From assembly GCA_944323745.1 (NCBI GenBank), contig CALUTQ010000002.1:636114-700113 (forward strand): 64,000 nt of DNA, given 5' to 3'. Numbering within the stretch: position 1 is the stretch's first letter; every line of letters starts with the position of its first letter. Shown piece by piece: positions 34,265 to 42,521 of the stretch. The notes under the pieces are model-generated. The model had not been told where the DNA came from, did no database searches, and saw only the letters and a program-made list of their open reading frames with translations. The stretch comes from Candidatus Avelusimicrobium pullarium. GTDB taxonomy: Bacteria; Elusimicrobiota; Elusimicrobia; Elusimicrobiales; Elusimicrobiaceae. A program made the position numbers and the translations under genes.

Positions 34265-34770
34265 AACAAGCCGGCTTAGTAGACGATATTCTAACACAGA
34301 CCGACAACCTGCGCGTTATGACCGTGCAGGCTGCGCGTAATCTGCGCGATTTCAGCCGACGGCTGGAATTGATTTTAAGTCAGGATCACAAAAACATCGC
34401 CGTGCGCGACACCGCCTTTGCAGAAGAATTTGCCGCTTTTTGCACGGCCTTGCGCAAGGATACAGACGAACAAATGGACTACTGGCAGCAAGCCCGCACC
34501 CAATTGCGCTCCGGCCCCGATAAAAACGGCTACGAGCTGGGGCTGGCCGCCAAAAGTTTTGTCAGCCGTGCCAAAACTCTCTCCCGCGCCACCGATGATT
34601 TTACCACGGCGTATGACTGTTTTAACCGCTTTTACAAAAACTATACCTTAGCCAAACTGCCCGTTTGGCTGCTGACTGCCTGCTGCGACGATTTAAACAA
34701 TTTAACGGGCAAAATTCTGTTTCTTTCACGCGAGCTTGCCAAAAAAACTGAAAAAACTCGGGGGTATTAA
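34261..34770 (+). CDS. Unknown helical protein coupled to histidine kinase
   Basis: 169 residues, almost wholly helical by composition, no signal peptide or membrane helix, basic C-terminus (LAKKTEKTRGY). It overlaps the kinase stop by four bases, so the two are translationally coupled. A role as partner or phosphotransfer-like helper of the sensorless kinase is a guess. I see no HPt-type motif I can defend. Confidence 0.6.
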   Translation: MKQAGLVDDILTQTDNLRVMTVQAARNLRDFSRRLELILSQDHKNIAVRDTAFAEEFAAFCTALRKDTDEQMDYWQQARTQLRSGPDKNGYELGLAAKSFVSRAKTLSRATDDFTTAYDCFNRFYKNYTLAKLPVWLLTACCDDLNNLTGKILFLSRELAKKTEKTRGY

Positions 34771-34773
34771 CTT

Positions 34774-35793
34774 ATGATAGACAAAACCAATTGGTACTAT
34801 CAAAAGATGAGCACCATTTGTCTGACTATCATCGCGGCCGGTGTCATCACGGCCGGTTTGGCTTACACCAAAAGCCTGATGATTCCGCTGGTTATAGCGC
34901 TTTTCTTTTACACCATTTTGGTGCAAATGGGCGCTTTTCTGCACAAAAAGCTGCACTTTCCCGCCTGGCTGGCGCTGACGGTGAGTATTTTGTTTTTTGC
35001 GCTTTGTTTCGGCGGTATTATTTATTTTACGGTCAACTCCGTCGGCGGTTTTTTGAAAGGGGCGGAAGTATACAAAGAAAACCTGCTTGCCACCACGGCC
35101 GATTTAGTTTCCAAATTGGCCGCGCACGGCATAGAGCTGGACCAGGCCTCTATCGTCAACTATGTAAAAGGCTTGCCGCTGTTTGACTGGTTTAAAAACT
35201 TTGGCGGGCAGTTATTCTCGCTGATGTCTAACGCTACGCTGATTATTTTGTTTATCATCTTTTTGTTTATCGGCGAAAAAAAGGCCATTCCCACCAATTC
35301 CAACCCGCTGCTGCAGGAAATGATAGCCAACGTGTCCAAATATTTATCGGTCAAAATTATGACCTCGCTGGTTACGGCAATTATTGTGGGTATTATTCTG
35401 TTGGCTTTTAAAGTAAAACTGGCGTTTTTGTTTGCACTGATGACGTTCCTGCTTAATTTCATTCCCAGCATCGGCTCTATTATTGCCGTGCTGCTGCCGG
35501 CCCCCGTGCTGTTTTTGCAATACGGTCTGGGGACGAACTTTTTTGTCGTCATCGGCCTTATGACCTGCACCCAGTTTACCATCGGCAACCTGATAGAACC
35601 GCGTTTAATGGGGGAAGGGATGGATCTGCATCCGGTGGTGGTTATCGCATCTTTAATTTTTTGGGGGCTTGTGTGGGGTGTAATGGGGGCTTTCCTGTCC
35701 GTACCCATAACGGCGTCCATTAAAATTATCTTAAGCAAAATCAAGCATACGCGCCCCGTGGCCGAACTGCTGGCCGGCCGCTTGCCACATTAA
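34774..35793 (+). CDS. AI-2E/PerM-family membrane transporter
   Basis: 339 residues, about eight helices. Family features: two N-terminal helices, a soluble helical segment ('FLKGAEVYKENLLATTADLV'), and the C-terminal conserved block 'FLLNFIPSIGSIIAVLLPAPVLFLQYG' then 'TIGNLIEPRLMGEGMDLHPVVVIASLIFWGLVWGVMGAFLSVP'. Members export small molecules (autoinducer-2 for TqsA) or act as Na+/H+ antiporters. The substrate cannot be told. Three bases separate it from the upstream gene. Confidence 0.85.
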   Translation: MIDKTNWYYQKMSTICLTIIAAGVITAGLAYTKSLMIPLVIALFFYTILVQMGAFLHKKLHFPAWLALTVSILFFALCFGGIIYFTVNSVGGFLKGAEVYKENLLATTADLVSKLAAHGIELDQASIVNYVKGLPLFDWFKNFGGQLFSLMSNATLIILFIIFLFIGEKKAIPTNSNPLLQEMIANVSKYLSVKIMTSLVTAIIVGIILLAFKVKLAFLFALMTFLLNFIPSIGSIIAVLLPAPVLFLQYGLGTNFFVVIGLMTCTQFTIGNLIEPRLMGEGMDLHPVVVIASLIFWGLVWGVMGAFLSVPITASIKIILSKIKHTRPVAELLAGRLPH

Positions 35794-35805
35794 CGCCCTT
35801 TTCAC

Positions 35806-35836
35806 AAAAACCCGCGTTTGCACGCGGGTTTTTTAT
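35806..35836 (+). terminator. Terminator of the histidine kinase operon
   Basis: AAAAACCCGCG-TTTGCA-CGCGGGTTTTTT just after the transporter stop. Confidence 0.85.
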
Positions 35837-35978
35837 GTAGCGGTCTGCTTTCTTCAAAAAAACAAACAAAACGATTTTTATGCTCCGGCGCCTGCTCTCG
35901 GGCCGGCCGGTTAAGAAAACCTCGTTTTACGGCGCGATAAAACCGCATAGCGGCTTTCCGTACGGGGAAAAGCCCCTT

Positions 35979-35984
35979 ATAATA
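35979..35984 (+). promoter_or_regulatory. -10 element of candidate RNA gene
   Basis: Perfect TATAAT; the hexamer 17 bp upstream (TTTCCG, 35956-35961) is only a weak -35. Confidence 0.4.
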
Positions 35985-35990
35985 TACGAC

Positions 35991-36263
35991 TTCGTGCCGC
36001 ATTGGCCGAAGAAACGGTGCAGGCGGCATTGTCTGCAAACAAAACCCGTAAAAAGTACAGCACTTGCTATGCGGGCAAAATTAGTACAGGGCCCACCGGA
36101 GACTGGAGCAAAAGGGCAGGCTTTTTGGGCCAAAGAAGCTCCCGCAAAAATAAGAGTCTTCCCGCGCGGGCAAAAATTTGGGCAAAGGGTGCGCCGTCAA
36201 AAACGGTAGGTTTTACCGCACAGACAGAGATAAAAAAACTCCCTTCCGTAGAAGGGAGTTTTT
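35991..36263 (+). ncRNA. Candidate structured non-coding RNA, class unknown
   Basis: The 477-base stretch 35794-36270 has no plausible protein. It holds a terminator, a TATAAT and then about 275 bases ending in a strong terminator. Visible helices: TGCCGC/GCGGCA around a GCATTG/CGGTGC hairpin (35996-36028), GGAGC/GCTCC (about 36111-36154), CGGTA/TACCG (36204-36218), and a long-range pairing TTGTCTG (36029-36035) with CAGACAG (36221-36227). I looked for and did not find the signatures of tmRNA, RNase P RNA, SRP RNA or tRNA. A TTG-started frame from 36002 is Lys/Ser-rich and not protein-like. Confidence 0.4.
36232..36263. terminator. Bidirectional terminator
   Basis: AAAAAAACTCCCTTC-CGTA-GAAGGGAGTTTTT between the RNA candidate and the convergent lipoprotein operon. 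Confidence 0.85.
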
Positions 36264-36270
36264 AAAACAG

Positions 36271-36801
36271 TTACTCAGCCGCCGGTGCCGGCTGTGTCTG
36301 CTCGGCTGGCAGCGGGGGCATTTCTTGGCGGACTTTGTTAAATAAGTCCGAAGCCGTAGCCCGCTGCAGGAAACTTTCCCATTCCGTGGGGGACATTTCA
36401 AAATCGTCCATTACCACAAAGGAAATCTCGCGCGAAGCGTCCTTACCCAGTGTTTTGTTTTGCGCATATTCCCGTTCCAGCTCCACATACCGGCTGGCGA
36501 TGGCGTAATCAATATCCTGTTGGGAATAAATAGGCTGGACGGTTTGGTCCTGCAGGGTGTTGGTGTCAAACACGCCTTCTTCGGTATAAGGGATATAGGC
36601 GCCGTCTTCGCTGATGGTGCCGGAAGAAGATATCGTTTCGCCCTGTTCGGAGCCGGTGCCTTGCGTTTGGGTATTTTGCCCGTCGGAAGAACGCACCTCG
36701 CGTCCGGCCATCATATTAGAACAGGCTGACGGATTAACAATAAAATAAATGCTAAAAACAATAAACAGCAATACGGCTGCTTTAAGTAATATTTTAGCCA
36801 C
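36271..36801 (-). CDS. Unknown exported or anchored protein, last gene of lipoprotein operon
   Basis: 176 residues. N-terminal hydrophobic helix (LLKAAVLLFIVFSIYFIV) followed by 'NPSACSN'. The low-complexity middle is rich in Ser, Gly, Gln and Thr. The acidic C-terminal domain contains 'DIDYAIASRYVELEREYAQNK', and a Pro/Ala tail follows. The start is GTG 36801, chosen because a GGAGG lies about seven bases before it. No family recognised. It is the sixth gene downstream of lpoB's promoter region in a tightly spaced operon. Confidence 0.6.
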   Translation of the reverse strand: MAKILLKAAVLLFIVFSIYFIVNPSACSNMMAGREVRSSDGQNTQTQGTGSEQGETISSSGTISEDGAYIPYTEEGVFDTNTLQDQTVQPIYSQQDIDYAIASRYVELEREYAQNKTLGKDASREISFVVMDDFEMSPTEWESFLQRATASDLFNKVRQEMPPLPAEQTQPAPAAE

Positions 36802-36831
36802 GGAAGCCTCCTTTCCTACAGCATAGCAAAT

Positions 36832-37389
36832 TTAATTGCCTGACGGCGCAGAAACGTTTGCCCCCTGCAGCACCTGTACGCTGCTTACAAACTGGGGGTT
36901 GCTGAATATTTCCTGCAGCATTTTTACAAATTCCGGATCTTTGGAATATTCCGCCACTACTTGCTGGAGCTGCGGATATTGCTGCAGCAGTTGGCTTAAT
37001 TGTTCCGAACTAAGCACCGCCAAATCAATATCGCTGCGGCCGGTAGCTTTGCGCAAATCGGCCACAAAAGCCTGCATTTTGGGCTCTTGGCGGTAATCGT
37101 TTAATATAGATTTTACCGTTTCACGGGCTTGCCGGGCCTGCTGCGGGGCCGGAAGATTACCGTCCTCTAAAAAAATTTCTTTGGGTTCGTCACTCCAGCG
37201 TTTATAGACGCTTTCTTCCGCCCGCGGCGGGACGCGTTGAATTGGAACATTATTAAACGTCATTGTGGGCGTGGGTGTTTCGGCTTCCTGCGCGGCGTGG
37301 CGTTCATACGCGCGGTAGAGACGTACGCCCGCAATAAACGCCAAGCCCACAATAATTACCCACAGAAAAAAGCGGCTGGTTTTAGACAT
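36832..37389 (-). CDS. Unknown membrane-anchored protein
   Basis: 185 residues. One N-terminal membrane helix (FFLWVIIVGLAFIAGVRLY), then a soluble, probably periplasmic region with a Gln-rich helical half ('LSQLLQQYPQLQQVVAEYS', 'FVKMLQEIFSNPQFVSSVQVL'). It starts two bases after the FKBP gene's stop in the transcribed direction. No family recognised. Confidence 0.6.
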   Translation of the reverse strand: MSKTSRFFLWVIIVGLAFIAGVRLYRAYERHAAQEAETPTPTMTFNNVPIQRVPPRAEESVYKRWSDEPKEIFLEDGNLPAPQQARQARETVKSILNDYRQEPKMQAFVADLRKATGRSDIDLAVLSSEQLSQLLQQYPQLQQVVAEYSKDPEFVKMLQEIFSNPQFVSSVQVLQGANVSAPSGN

Positions 37390-37390
37390 A

Positions 37391-38104
37391 TTAGTCGTCT
37401 ATGCTGATTAACTCCACCGTAAACACCAAGGCCGAGTTGGGCGGAATGACACCCACCGGCCGGTTGCCGTATGCCGTATCGGCCGGACAAACCACCGTTG
37501 CCTTAGAAGAAGGGCGCATTTGCTGCAGTGCTTTGGTCCAGCACGGAATAACGCCGGCCAAGCTGGCCGAAAACGGCTCGTTGCGGTCATAAGAACTGTC
37601 AAATTTTGTTCCGTCAATCAGTTTGCCTTCGTAATTAACCGTCACTTTGCTGTCAGCCTTGGGGGTGCGGCCTTTGCCCTTTTTGGACAATTTAATCATT
37701 GCGCCGTTATCCAGCACTTTAACGCCTTTTTCTTTGGAAAAGTTTTCCAGATATTCCTTTTGTTCGGCTTCGCGTTTTTGGCTGATAATTTGCGCGTCCT
37801 GTTTGTATTTTTCAATAATTTGCGGTTTATATTCGTCCAAATTGGTTTGGGAATCTTTATTGAGCAGGCTGTCGCGCATTCCCTGAGACAAGGCCTTGTA
37901 GTCGTCCTCGTTATCCAGCACCAGCTGGCGTTTTAAATTGTCCCCCAACAAAAAGCCCAACGAATAAAGCATTTTATTGCGTTCGGCCGGATCTTGCACG
38001 GTTTGTGCCGCCGTGGCCGTGTCGGTAGAGGCTTGCGTGGTTTCCTGCGCAAAAGCGGGGCTTACCAGTAAAATCAGTAAAAACAGACTTATTGCTTTCT
38101 TCAT
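37391..38104 (-). CDS. FKBP-type peptidyl-prolyl isomerase (periplasmic, Mip/FkpA-like)
   Basis: 237 residues. Signal peptide (MKKAISLFLLILLVSPAFA), an N-terminal helical dimerisation domain (about 40-140, 'LYSLGFLLGDNLKRQL', typical of FkpA/Mip), then the FKBP domain. The latter has 'VTVNYEGKLIDGTKFDSSYDRNEPFSASLAGVIPCW' and 'AYGNRPVGVIPPNSALVFTVELI'. It assists folding of periplasmic and outer-membrane proteins. AAGGAG precedes ATG 38104. Its place among envelope lipoproteins fits that role. Confidence 0.88.
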   Translation of the reverse strand: MKKAISLFLLILLVSPAFAQETTQASTDTATAAQTVQDPAERNKMLYSLGFLLGDNLKRQLVLDNEDDYKALSQGMRDSLLNKDSQTNLDEYKPQIIEKYKQDAQIISQKREAEQKEYLENFSKEKGVKVLDNGAMIKLSKKGKGRTPKADSKVTVNYEGKLIDGTKFDSSYDRNEPFSASLAGVIPCWTKALQQMRPSSKATVVCPADTAYGNRPVGVIPPNSALVFTVELISIDD

Positions 38105-38114
38105 AGTTGCTCCT

Positions 38115-39053
38115 TTATTTTGTTTTCAAATATTCCGTCATTCTTTTGACGATTTCCGCCGAAACCTTATCGCCCACGCCTTCCATACTTTTGCGCGTGG
38201 AATCGGCCTTGCGGCCCGTGCCGGCGCGGTCATAGACATTAAAACGGGCAAACGTGGTGCCGGCCTGCAAATCGCGCAGGCTGACGGCAGCGCTGGTGGC
38301 GGCCCAGATAAGCCCTTTTAAACGTTCCGAGCCGTAACCGTCCACCTGGGCGTCCACCTCTACGGAAAGCAGTGCCGAGGAATCTTCCGGCCCGACTACG
38401 CTTAACCCCATCTGGTTGACGGCGTCGGTAATGCGCGAAAGCAAAACGGCGTTTTCTTCCCCGCGCACGACGGCCGCTACTTTAACAGCGGAAAGGCGGT
38501 CATTATAAAGCTTTTTATAATTTTCAAAACGCTGCGTTTCATAACCGGTTTGATTTTCGCTGACGAAAACGTACAGATCCTGCACTACGTTGCGCTGCAC
38601 AATAAGCGGCTTCATCGCAAAGGCGGCGCGCAGGCCGGCAAATTTGTCTTCCGTGCTTTGCAGCTGGCCGGCCAAAGCACCCAGCCGCGCGTCCAACGCA
38701 TTGGCGGGCACCTGCAAAATCAGCTCCGCCGTTTGACGTTTCAGCACGGCCAAAGCAAAGTAGTTCTTTTTATTTTTGCTGCTTTTATCGCGCCATACTT
38801 TGTCCACATAGGCATTGGCCATTATATCGTCAATTTGGGGCAAATCGGCCGCGTCCGGCACGTTTTGGGCAAAACTCAGGCGCATATTGGCCAAGGCATT
38901 GGCGGAGGCGGCTTCTTTATCGGCTCCTTCGCCGGCCACCACGTAATAGGCGTGTTGGTCATACTTGGACATTTGATAGCTGACGGTGTTTTTATTAACA
39001 CCCGCGCACGCACCCAAACCAAAAGCGCAAAGTAAAACAAACAGTTTTTTCAT
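38115..39053 (-). CDS. LPP20-like lipoprotein
   Basis: 312 residues. Lipobox 'FGLGACAG' near residue 15. The N-terminal part resembles the LPP20 fold ('YYVVAGEGADKEAASANALANMRLSFAQNV', the usual 'A.A.A.A...L...' helix). The C-terminal half is like the beta/alpha repeat of LpoB-type proteins ('VEVDAQVDGYG', 'RFNVYDRAG'). ATG 39053 has GAGG upstream; an earlier in-frame start adds an unlikely leader. It lies between COG3014 and the FKBP gene. Confidence 0.7.
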   Translation of the reverse strand: MKKLFVLLCAFGLGACAGVNKNTVSYQMSKYDQHAYYVVAGEGADKEAASANALANMRLSFAQNVPDAADLPQIDDIMANAYVDKVWRDKSSKNKKNYFALAVLKRQTAELILQVPANALDARLGALAGQLQSTEDKFAGLRAAFAMKPLIVQRNVVQDLYVFVSENQTGYETQRFENYKKLYNDRLSAVKVAAVVRGEENAVLLSRITDAVNQMGLSVVGPEDSSALLSVEVDAQVDGYGSERLKGLIWAATSAAVSLRDLQAGTTFARFNVYDRAGTGRKADSTRKSMEGVGDKVSAEIVKRMTEYLKTK

Positions 39054-39060
39054 ATATTCC

Positions 39061-40374
39061 TCACTTAGCCGTACGGTAATGCAAATAAACACGCCCGCCG
39101 GCAGGGACGCAGACGTCCTTAAAGGTGTATTCTTCTACTATATTACCATATCCGTCTTTAAAACGCAGGACAATATCCTGCACGCCGGCCGGAACATAAA
39201 AACGCGTCATACGAAACTGTGCCGGCAGGGTAAACCATTGGCGCGTGTCGGCCTTTTCCGTCACCGTGCCCAGAATGCTGACAATCAGCCCTGCCAAATC
39301 TCCCGCCGATTCATTGTCCGAACTTTGCGCCACCATATGGCGCGCCTGCACCGCCGCAGTGCGCTTGGCGGCCGCACGCAAGGCCATACGCAAAAAGGAC
39401 GCGGTCTGATTATCCTGCAAATCTGCCTGCTGGGCGGCGGCCACATTTTCCATCAATACGGTGGGGAACACCCGTCCGTCCGCCGTTACCGCCTCCGAAG
39501 AACGTATCCGATACGGCTGGGGCATCAGCACCGGATAGGCCACCGTAACCGAGTTGCCCAAAAGACCCGTCATAATGGCATTTTGAAGGGCAGGCGAAGG
39601 CTCTTGGTCTTCCTGTGTGCTGTGCATCCAAAAAAGAACGTCCCCCCAGGATACCTGAAAAGTTTGGCTTATCTTCAGCGGCAGCAGGCCGTTAGCGTGC
39701 ACCAGCACCACTTCCCCCCCGTTTTGAACGGCGGAAGAAGCAAAGTCCGGCCGGGCGGGCAAACCGTCGGCCCCGTCTAATGCCGCATAGCCCTGCAAGG
39801 CGCGGGTGCGGGCAATGCGGGCGTCGTCCCGTTTGCCGGCTGACTCAAACACCAGACTGGCAAAATACTGCACAAAAGGGCTGGTCAAACGAGGCTTGTT
39901 TTGCACATCAGGCAAATGATCCAAATAAAAAACTGCTTTATTGGCTTCCACCAAAGCGTCGGCAACGTCGTCTTGCTGCAGAAAATTCATCGCGCGGTAA
40001 TAATACGTCAGCGCCTGTTCATACGGGGCGGGATAATAGGGGACGGTCAAATCATTAATAATGTAGCGGCCGGCGTGGGCCGTAAGGCTTTGGGTGAACA
40101 GCTCATCGGTGCGCTGCTGGGCCTTGGCAAACAGCAGGTCGCTCTGGGCCGGCTTTCCCCCGTCGTGCAAAACGGTGCCCATATCCAAATAATACAACAG
40201 CGCGTCACGCTGTTTATATTGTTTGCCTTTTTCTTCTTCCAGCTTTTGTTCCGCGGCGGCAAAGTCTCCTTGGGCAAGCAAATGACCGACTTCTTTTTTA
40301 TGACGCAAAGAAGGCGCGCCGCACGCCGAGCAGCACAAAACCACTGTCAGTAGCGTAAGCCAACGCGCCTTCAT
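39061..40374 (-). CDS. COG3014-family lipoprotein with TPR-like region
   Basis: 437 residues. Lipobox 'VLCCSACG'. The helical N-terminal half has TPR-like repeats ('AEQKLEEEKGKQYKQRDALLYYLDMGTVLHDGG', 'QALTYYYRAMNFLQQDDVADALVEANKAVFYL'). The conserved C-terminal half contains 'SWGDVLFWMHSTQ'-type and 'ALRAAAKRTAAVQARHM' segments. In many proteobacteria COG3014 genes sit beside lpoB, as here, which supports a role with the LpoB penicillin-binding-protein activator. Six bases separate it from lpoB. Confidence 0.78.
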   Translation of the reverse strand: MKARWLTLLTVVLCCSACGAPSLRHKKEVGHLLAQGDFAAAEQKLEEEKGKQYKQRDALLYYLDMGTVLHDGGKPAQSDLLFAKAQQRTDELFTQSLTAHAGRYIINDLTVPYYPAPYEQALTYYYRAMNFLQQDDVADALVEANKAVFYLDHLPDVQNKPRLTSPFVQYFASLVFESAGKRDDARIARTRALQGYAALDGADGLPARPDFASSAVQNGGEVVLVHANGLLPLKISQTFQVSWGDVLFWMHSTQEDQEPSPALQNAIMTGLLGNSVTVAYPVLMPQPYRIRSSEAVTADGRVFPTVLMENVAAAQQADLQDNQTASFLRMALRAAAKRTAAVQARHMVAQSSDNESAGDLAGLIVSILGTVTEKADTRQWFTLPAQFRMTRFYVPAGVQDIVLRFKDGYGNIVEEYTFKDVCVPAGGRVYLHYRTAK

Positions 40375-40379
40375 AAAAA

Positions 40380-40970
40380 TTACCAGCTTACTTTGCTTCT
40401 TTTTACGTATTTTTTAATCTGTTTTTGGCCGTTCCAAACAATTTGGTTCGTTTCAATATCAATCAGCTTCATATTGACTTGATAGAACACCACGGCGTTT
40501 TTGCTTTGGGAATCTACAATAGAGTTTAACGTGCCCGAAAGCATATAGTCCGCACCCACTTCGCGTCCGAACGCTTTGCGCGTTTCTTCGGAGGCGAACT
40601 CATCCTGCTCCAGCCGTTCCTGACGCACCTCACCGCGTTCGTCGGCGCTGGCCACAAAGGACACTTTGCCCGAGTTAATCAGCGCGCGCTGCATTTCTTC
40701 CACAAAAGCGCCGGTGTTAATGTGCTCCATACTGTTGTTGGTAACACTGCCCACAATAACTGTCGGTTCTTTGCCCAAACGGCTCGTGGCTTTGCTGTAC
40801 CAGCCGGAGTTTAAACAGTCGTTAATCATTTCCTGCGCGACCATCTGCGAATCGGTGTCATTCCAACGGCCGCTGACGTCTTTAATTTCGTGCGTGTCCA
40901 TACGCTCCACTTTCGTAGCGCAGGCAAACAGAAACGGCAAAATTAAAAGCCCCAACCATACTTTTTTCAT
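40380..40970 (-). CDS. lpoB: Penicillin-binding protein activator LpoB
   Basis: 196 residues. Outer-membrane lipoprotein (lipobox 'LFACAT') that reaches through the periplasm to stimulate a class A penicillin-binding protein. Family landmarks: 'DVSGRWNDTDSQMVAQEMINDCL', 'PTVIVGSVTNNSMEHINTGAFVEEMQRALINSGKV', 'ADYMLSGTLNSI', 'YQVNMKLIDIETNQIVW'. AAAGGAGCG precedes the ATG. It is second in an operon of seven genes with COG3014, LPP20-like and FKBP proteins. Confidence 0.88.
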   Translation of the reverse strand: MKKVWLGLLILPFLFACATKVERMDTHEIKDVSGRWNDTDSQMVAQEMINDCLNSGWYSKATSRLGKEPTVIVGSVTNNSMEHINTGAFVEEMQRALINSGKVSFVASADERGEVRQERLEQDEFASEETRKAFGREVGADYMLSGTLNSIVDSQSKNAVVFYQVNMKLIDIETNQIVWNGQKQIKKYVKRSKVSW

Positions 40971-40985
40971 AATACGCTCCTTTTT

Positions 40986-41411
40986 TTATAAATTCACTTT
41001 GGAACAAATGCGCGCCCCTACCAGTGATTCTTCCTCGTGCCGGCAGACGATGGAACCGTCTTCTAAAGATACTTCAAACCATTTCGGATATTTGGTGTTG
41101 CTTACGCGCAAGACGGAAGCTTCTTCCAGCACAAAGTCGTAATGCGGACAATGCAGCAGACTGCGGTTGTCTTTTACGGCCACGGGGCACGGCAAGGCCA
41201 TTTCCAACTGTTCAAAATCGGCCGTATAAAAACCGTTTTTGGCATAAAAAGCCTGCTCGGCCTTGGCCAGCTGACGGCCGGTTTGCGCCGCTTGGCGCGC
41301 ATAGTGAATGTCTATTTGCTTTTGCACCTGCGGCCAAACCAGCGCCACACCGAAGCCTACCACCAAAATAAGGAACAACATCAGTTTATGCAAAACGCCG
41401 GACTTATTCAT
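40986..41411 (-). CDS. Pilin-like protein lacking a prepilin cleavage motif
   Basis: 141 residues. The N-terminal helix (LMLFLILVVGFGVALVW) has no GFTLIE-type prepilin site. The following region is pilin-like in layout: 'AEQAFYAKNGFYTADFEQLEMALP' aligns by eye with 'AQERYLLATGSYTTDLTDLDVTLP' of pilin 1, and 'SIVCRHEEESLVGARICSKV' with '[20 protein letters not shown]' of pilin 2. It would stay anchored and unprocessed. Start ATG 41411 follows GGGAG. First gene of the lipoprotein operon, 15 bases before lpoB. Confidence 0.7.
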   Translation of the reverse strand: MNKSGVLHKLMLFLILVVGFGVALVWPQVQKQIDIHYARQAAQTGRQLAKAEQAFYAKNGFYTADFEQLEMALPCPVAVKDNRSLLHCPHYDFVLEEASVLRVSNTKYPKWFEVSLEDGSIVCRHEEESLVGARICSKVNL

Positions 41412-41464
41412 ACCACTCCCGTACAAGAGATTTTTTATATTGTAGCAAAAGGCGCCTTGTAATT

Positions 41465-42412
41465 CTAACGCGGAGCCCTGAGGCCCGGGTGTTTGCCTTG
41501 CACTTCGGTAATGTAATAATACTTAAAACGTCTGAAAAAAGGCGTCAGCCACGGGGCAAGCACCACTACCAGCACGGCCGTAATAATAAGCATAATGCCC
41601 AACGCCAGCGCCGGCGTGAACACTTCGCCAAAAACCCATACGCCCACGGAAACGGCGGTGACGGACTCCATAGCACCCAAAACCGATGTAAGCGTAGAGC
41701 CCAAATGTTTGACCGCATATACCAGCGTCATATTAGACCCTACCGTACAAACCAAGGCCAGCAATGTCAAATTGACGTCACTTTGCATATCCGGCACGCG
41801 CTGGAACTGCCCCATAGCAAGCGCCAAAAACAGCATACCCAACGCAGCAAACATAAACACATAGAAATTTAGCTTCAACAGCCCCATATCTTTTACACAC
41901 GAATGATTCAGAAAAACGATGTAAAGGGCATACGACACCGCCGAGCACAAGTCTATCCCTACACCCAGCAGGCTGGGGTGCCCGCCGCTGCCGCCGCCCA
42001 AAGAAAGAATCGCCACCCCGCTAAACGCAAGCACCAGGGCGGTAATCGTCCAAAAAGATTTCTTTTCTTTAAACCAACCGATCATTATCAGCATCACAAA
42101 GACCGGATACAAAAAGTTGATGGTGGTAGCCACCCCGCTGGACAAATATTTATAAGACCAAAACAAAAACACGGCAGAGCCGTCATAAAATAGGCTTAAC
42201 CCCGCCAGCGTAAACAGTTCTTTTTGCGTTACACGCAAGTTTTGCTGCGTCAAAAGCAACACCCCGCACAGCATTAAAGCCGCAATGGCAAAACGATAAA
42301 ACAATATGGAAGCAAACACCATCCCCGCCGCCATCAGCGGCAAGGTAAACAGCGCAATCAGCCCAAAGGTGGAAGATGTGGCCAGTGCGGCTAAAAAACC
42401 TTTAAAACGCAT
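41465..42412 (-). CDS. EamA/DMT-family transporter
   Basis: 315 residues with ten predicted helices in two EamA repeats. 'ALMLCGVLLL', 'YKYLSSGVATTINFLYPVFVMLI' and 'HLGSTLTSVLGAMESVTAVSVGVWVFGEVFTPALALGIMLIITAV' are the typical segments. Members export amino acids, nucleosides or other metabolites; the substrate is unknown. TAAAAT is six bases before ATG 42412. Confidence 0.85.
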   Translation of the reverse strand: MRFKGFLAALATSSTFGLIALFTLPLMAAGMVFASILFYRFAIAALMLCGVLLLTQQNLRVTQKELFTLAGLSLFYDGSAVFLFWSYKYLSSGVATTINFLYPVFVMLIMIGWFKEKKSFWTITALVLAFSGVAILSLGGGSGGHPSLLGVGIDLCSAVSYALYIVFLNHSCVKDMGLLKLNFYVFMFAALGMLFLALAMGQFQRVPDMQSDVNLTLLALVCTVGSNMTLVYAVKHLGSTLTSVLGAMESVTAVSVGVWVFGEVFTPALALGIMLIITAVLVVVLAPWLTPFFRRFKYYYITEVQGKHPGLRAPR

Positions 42413-42418
42413 ATATAT

Positions 42419-42424
42419 ATTTTA
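42419..42424 (-). promoter_or_regulatory. -10 element, leaderless type, of EamA gene
   Basis: TAAAAT (42424-42419 on the minus strand), six bases (ATATAT), ATG 42412; no Shine-Dalgarno. Confidence 0.45.
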
Positions 42425-42468
42425 TAAATTGCGTATGCTTGGGATAAAGGCTCCCCGAGCGATAAGAC

Positions 42469-42505
42469 AAAAAAGCGGCGCAATAGAATATCTATTGCGC
42501 CGCTT
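42469..42505. terminator. Long terminator hairpin after giant pilin 1
   Basis: AAAGCGGCGCAATAG-AATAT-CTATTGCGCCGCTTT, a 15-bp perfect stem with A/T runs on both sides. Confidence 0.85.
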
Positions 42506-42521
42506 TGTCAGTTACAACTTT

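Noticed and set aside
35991..36263. tmRNA or RNase P RNA
   Set aside because: No tRNA-like end, no GGTTCGA arm, no tag-peptide frame ending in Ala-Ala, and no GAGGAAAGTC or ACAGAA core.
36002..36265. Plus-strand frame of 87 codons in the RNA candidate region
   Set aside because: TTG start, no ribosome site, Lys/Ser-rich random-looking composition, and it ends inside the terminator stem.
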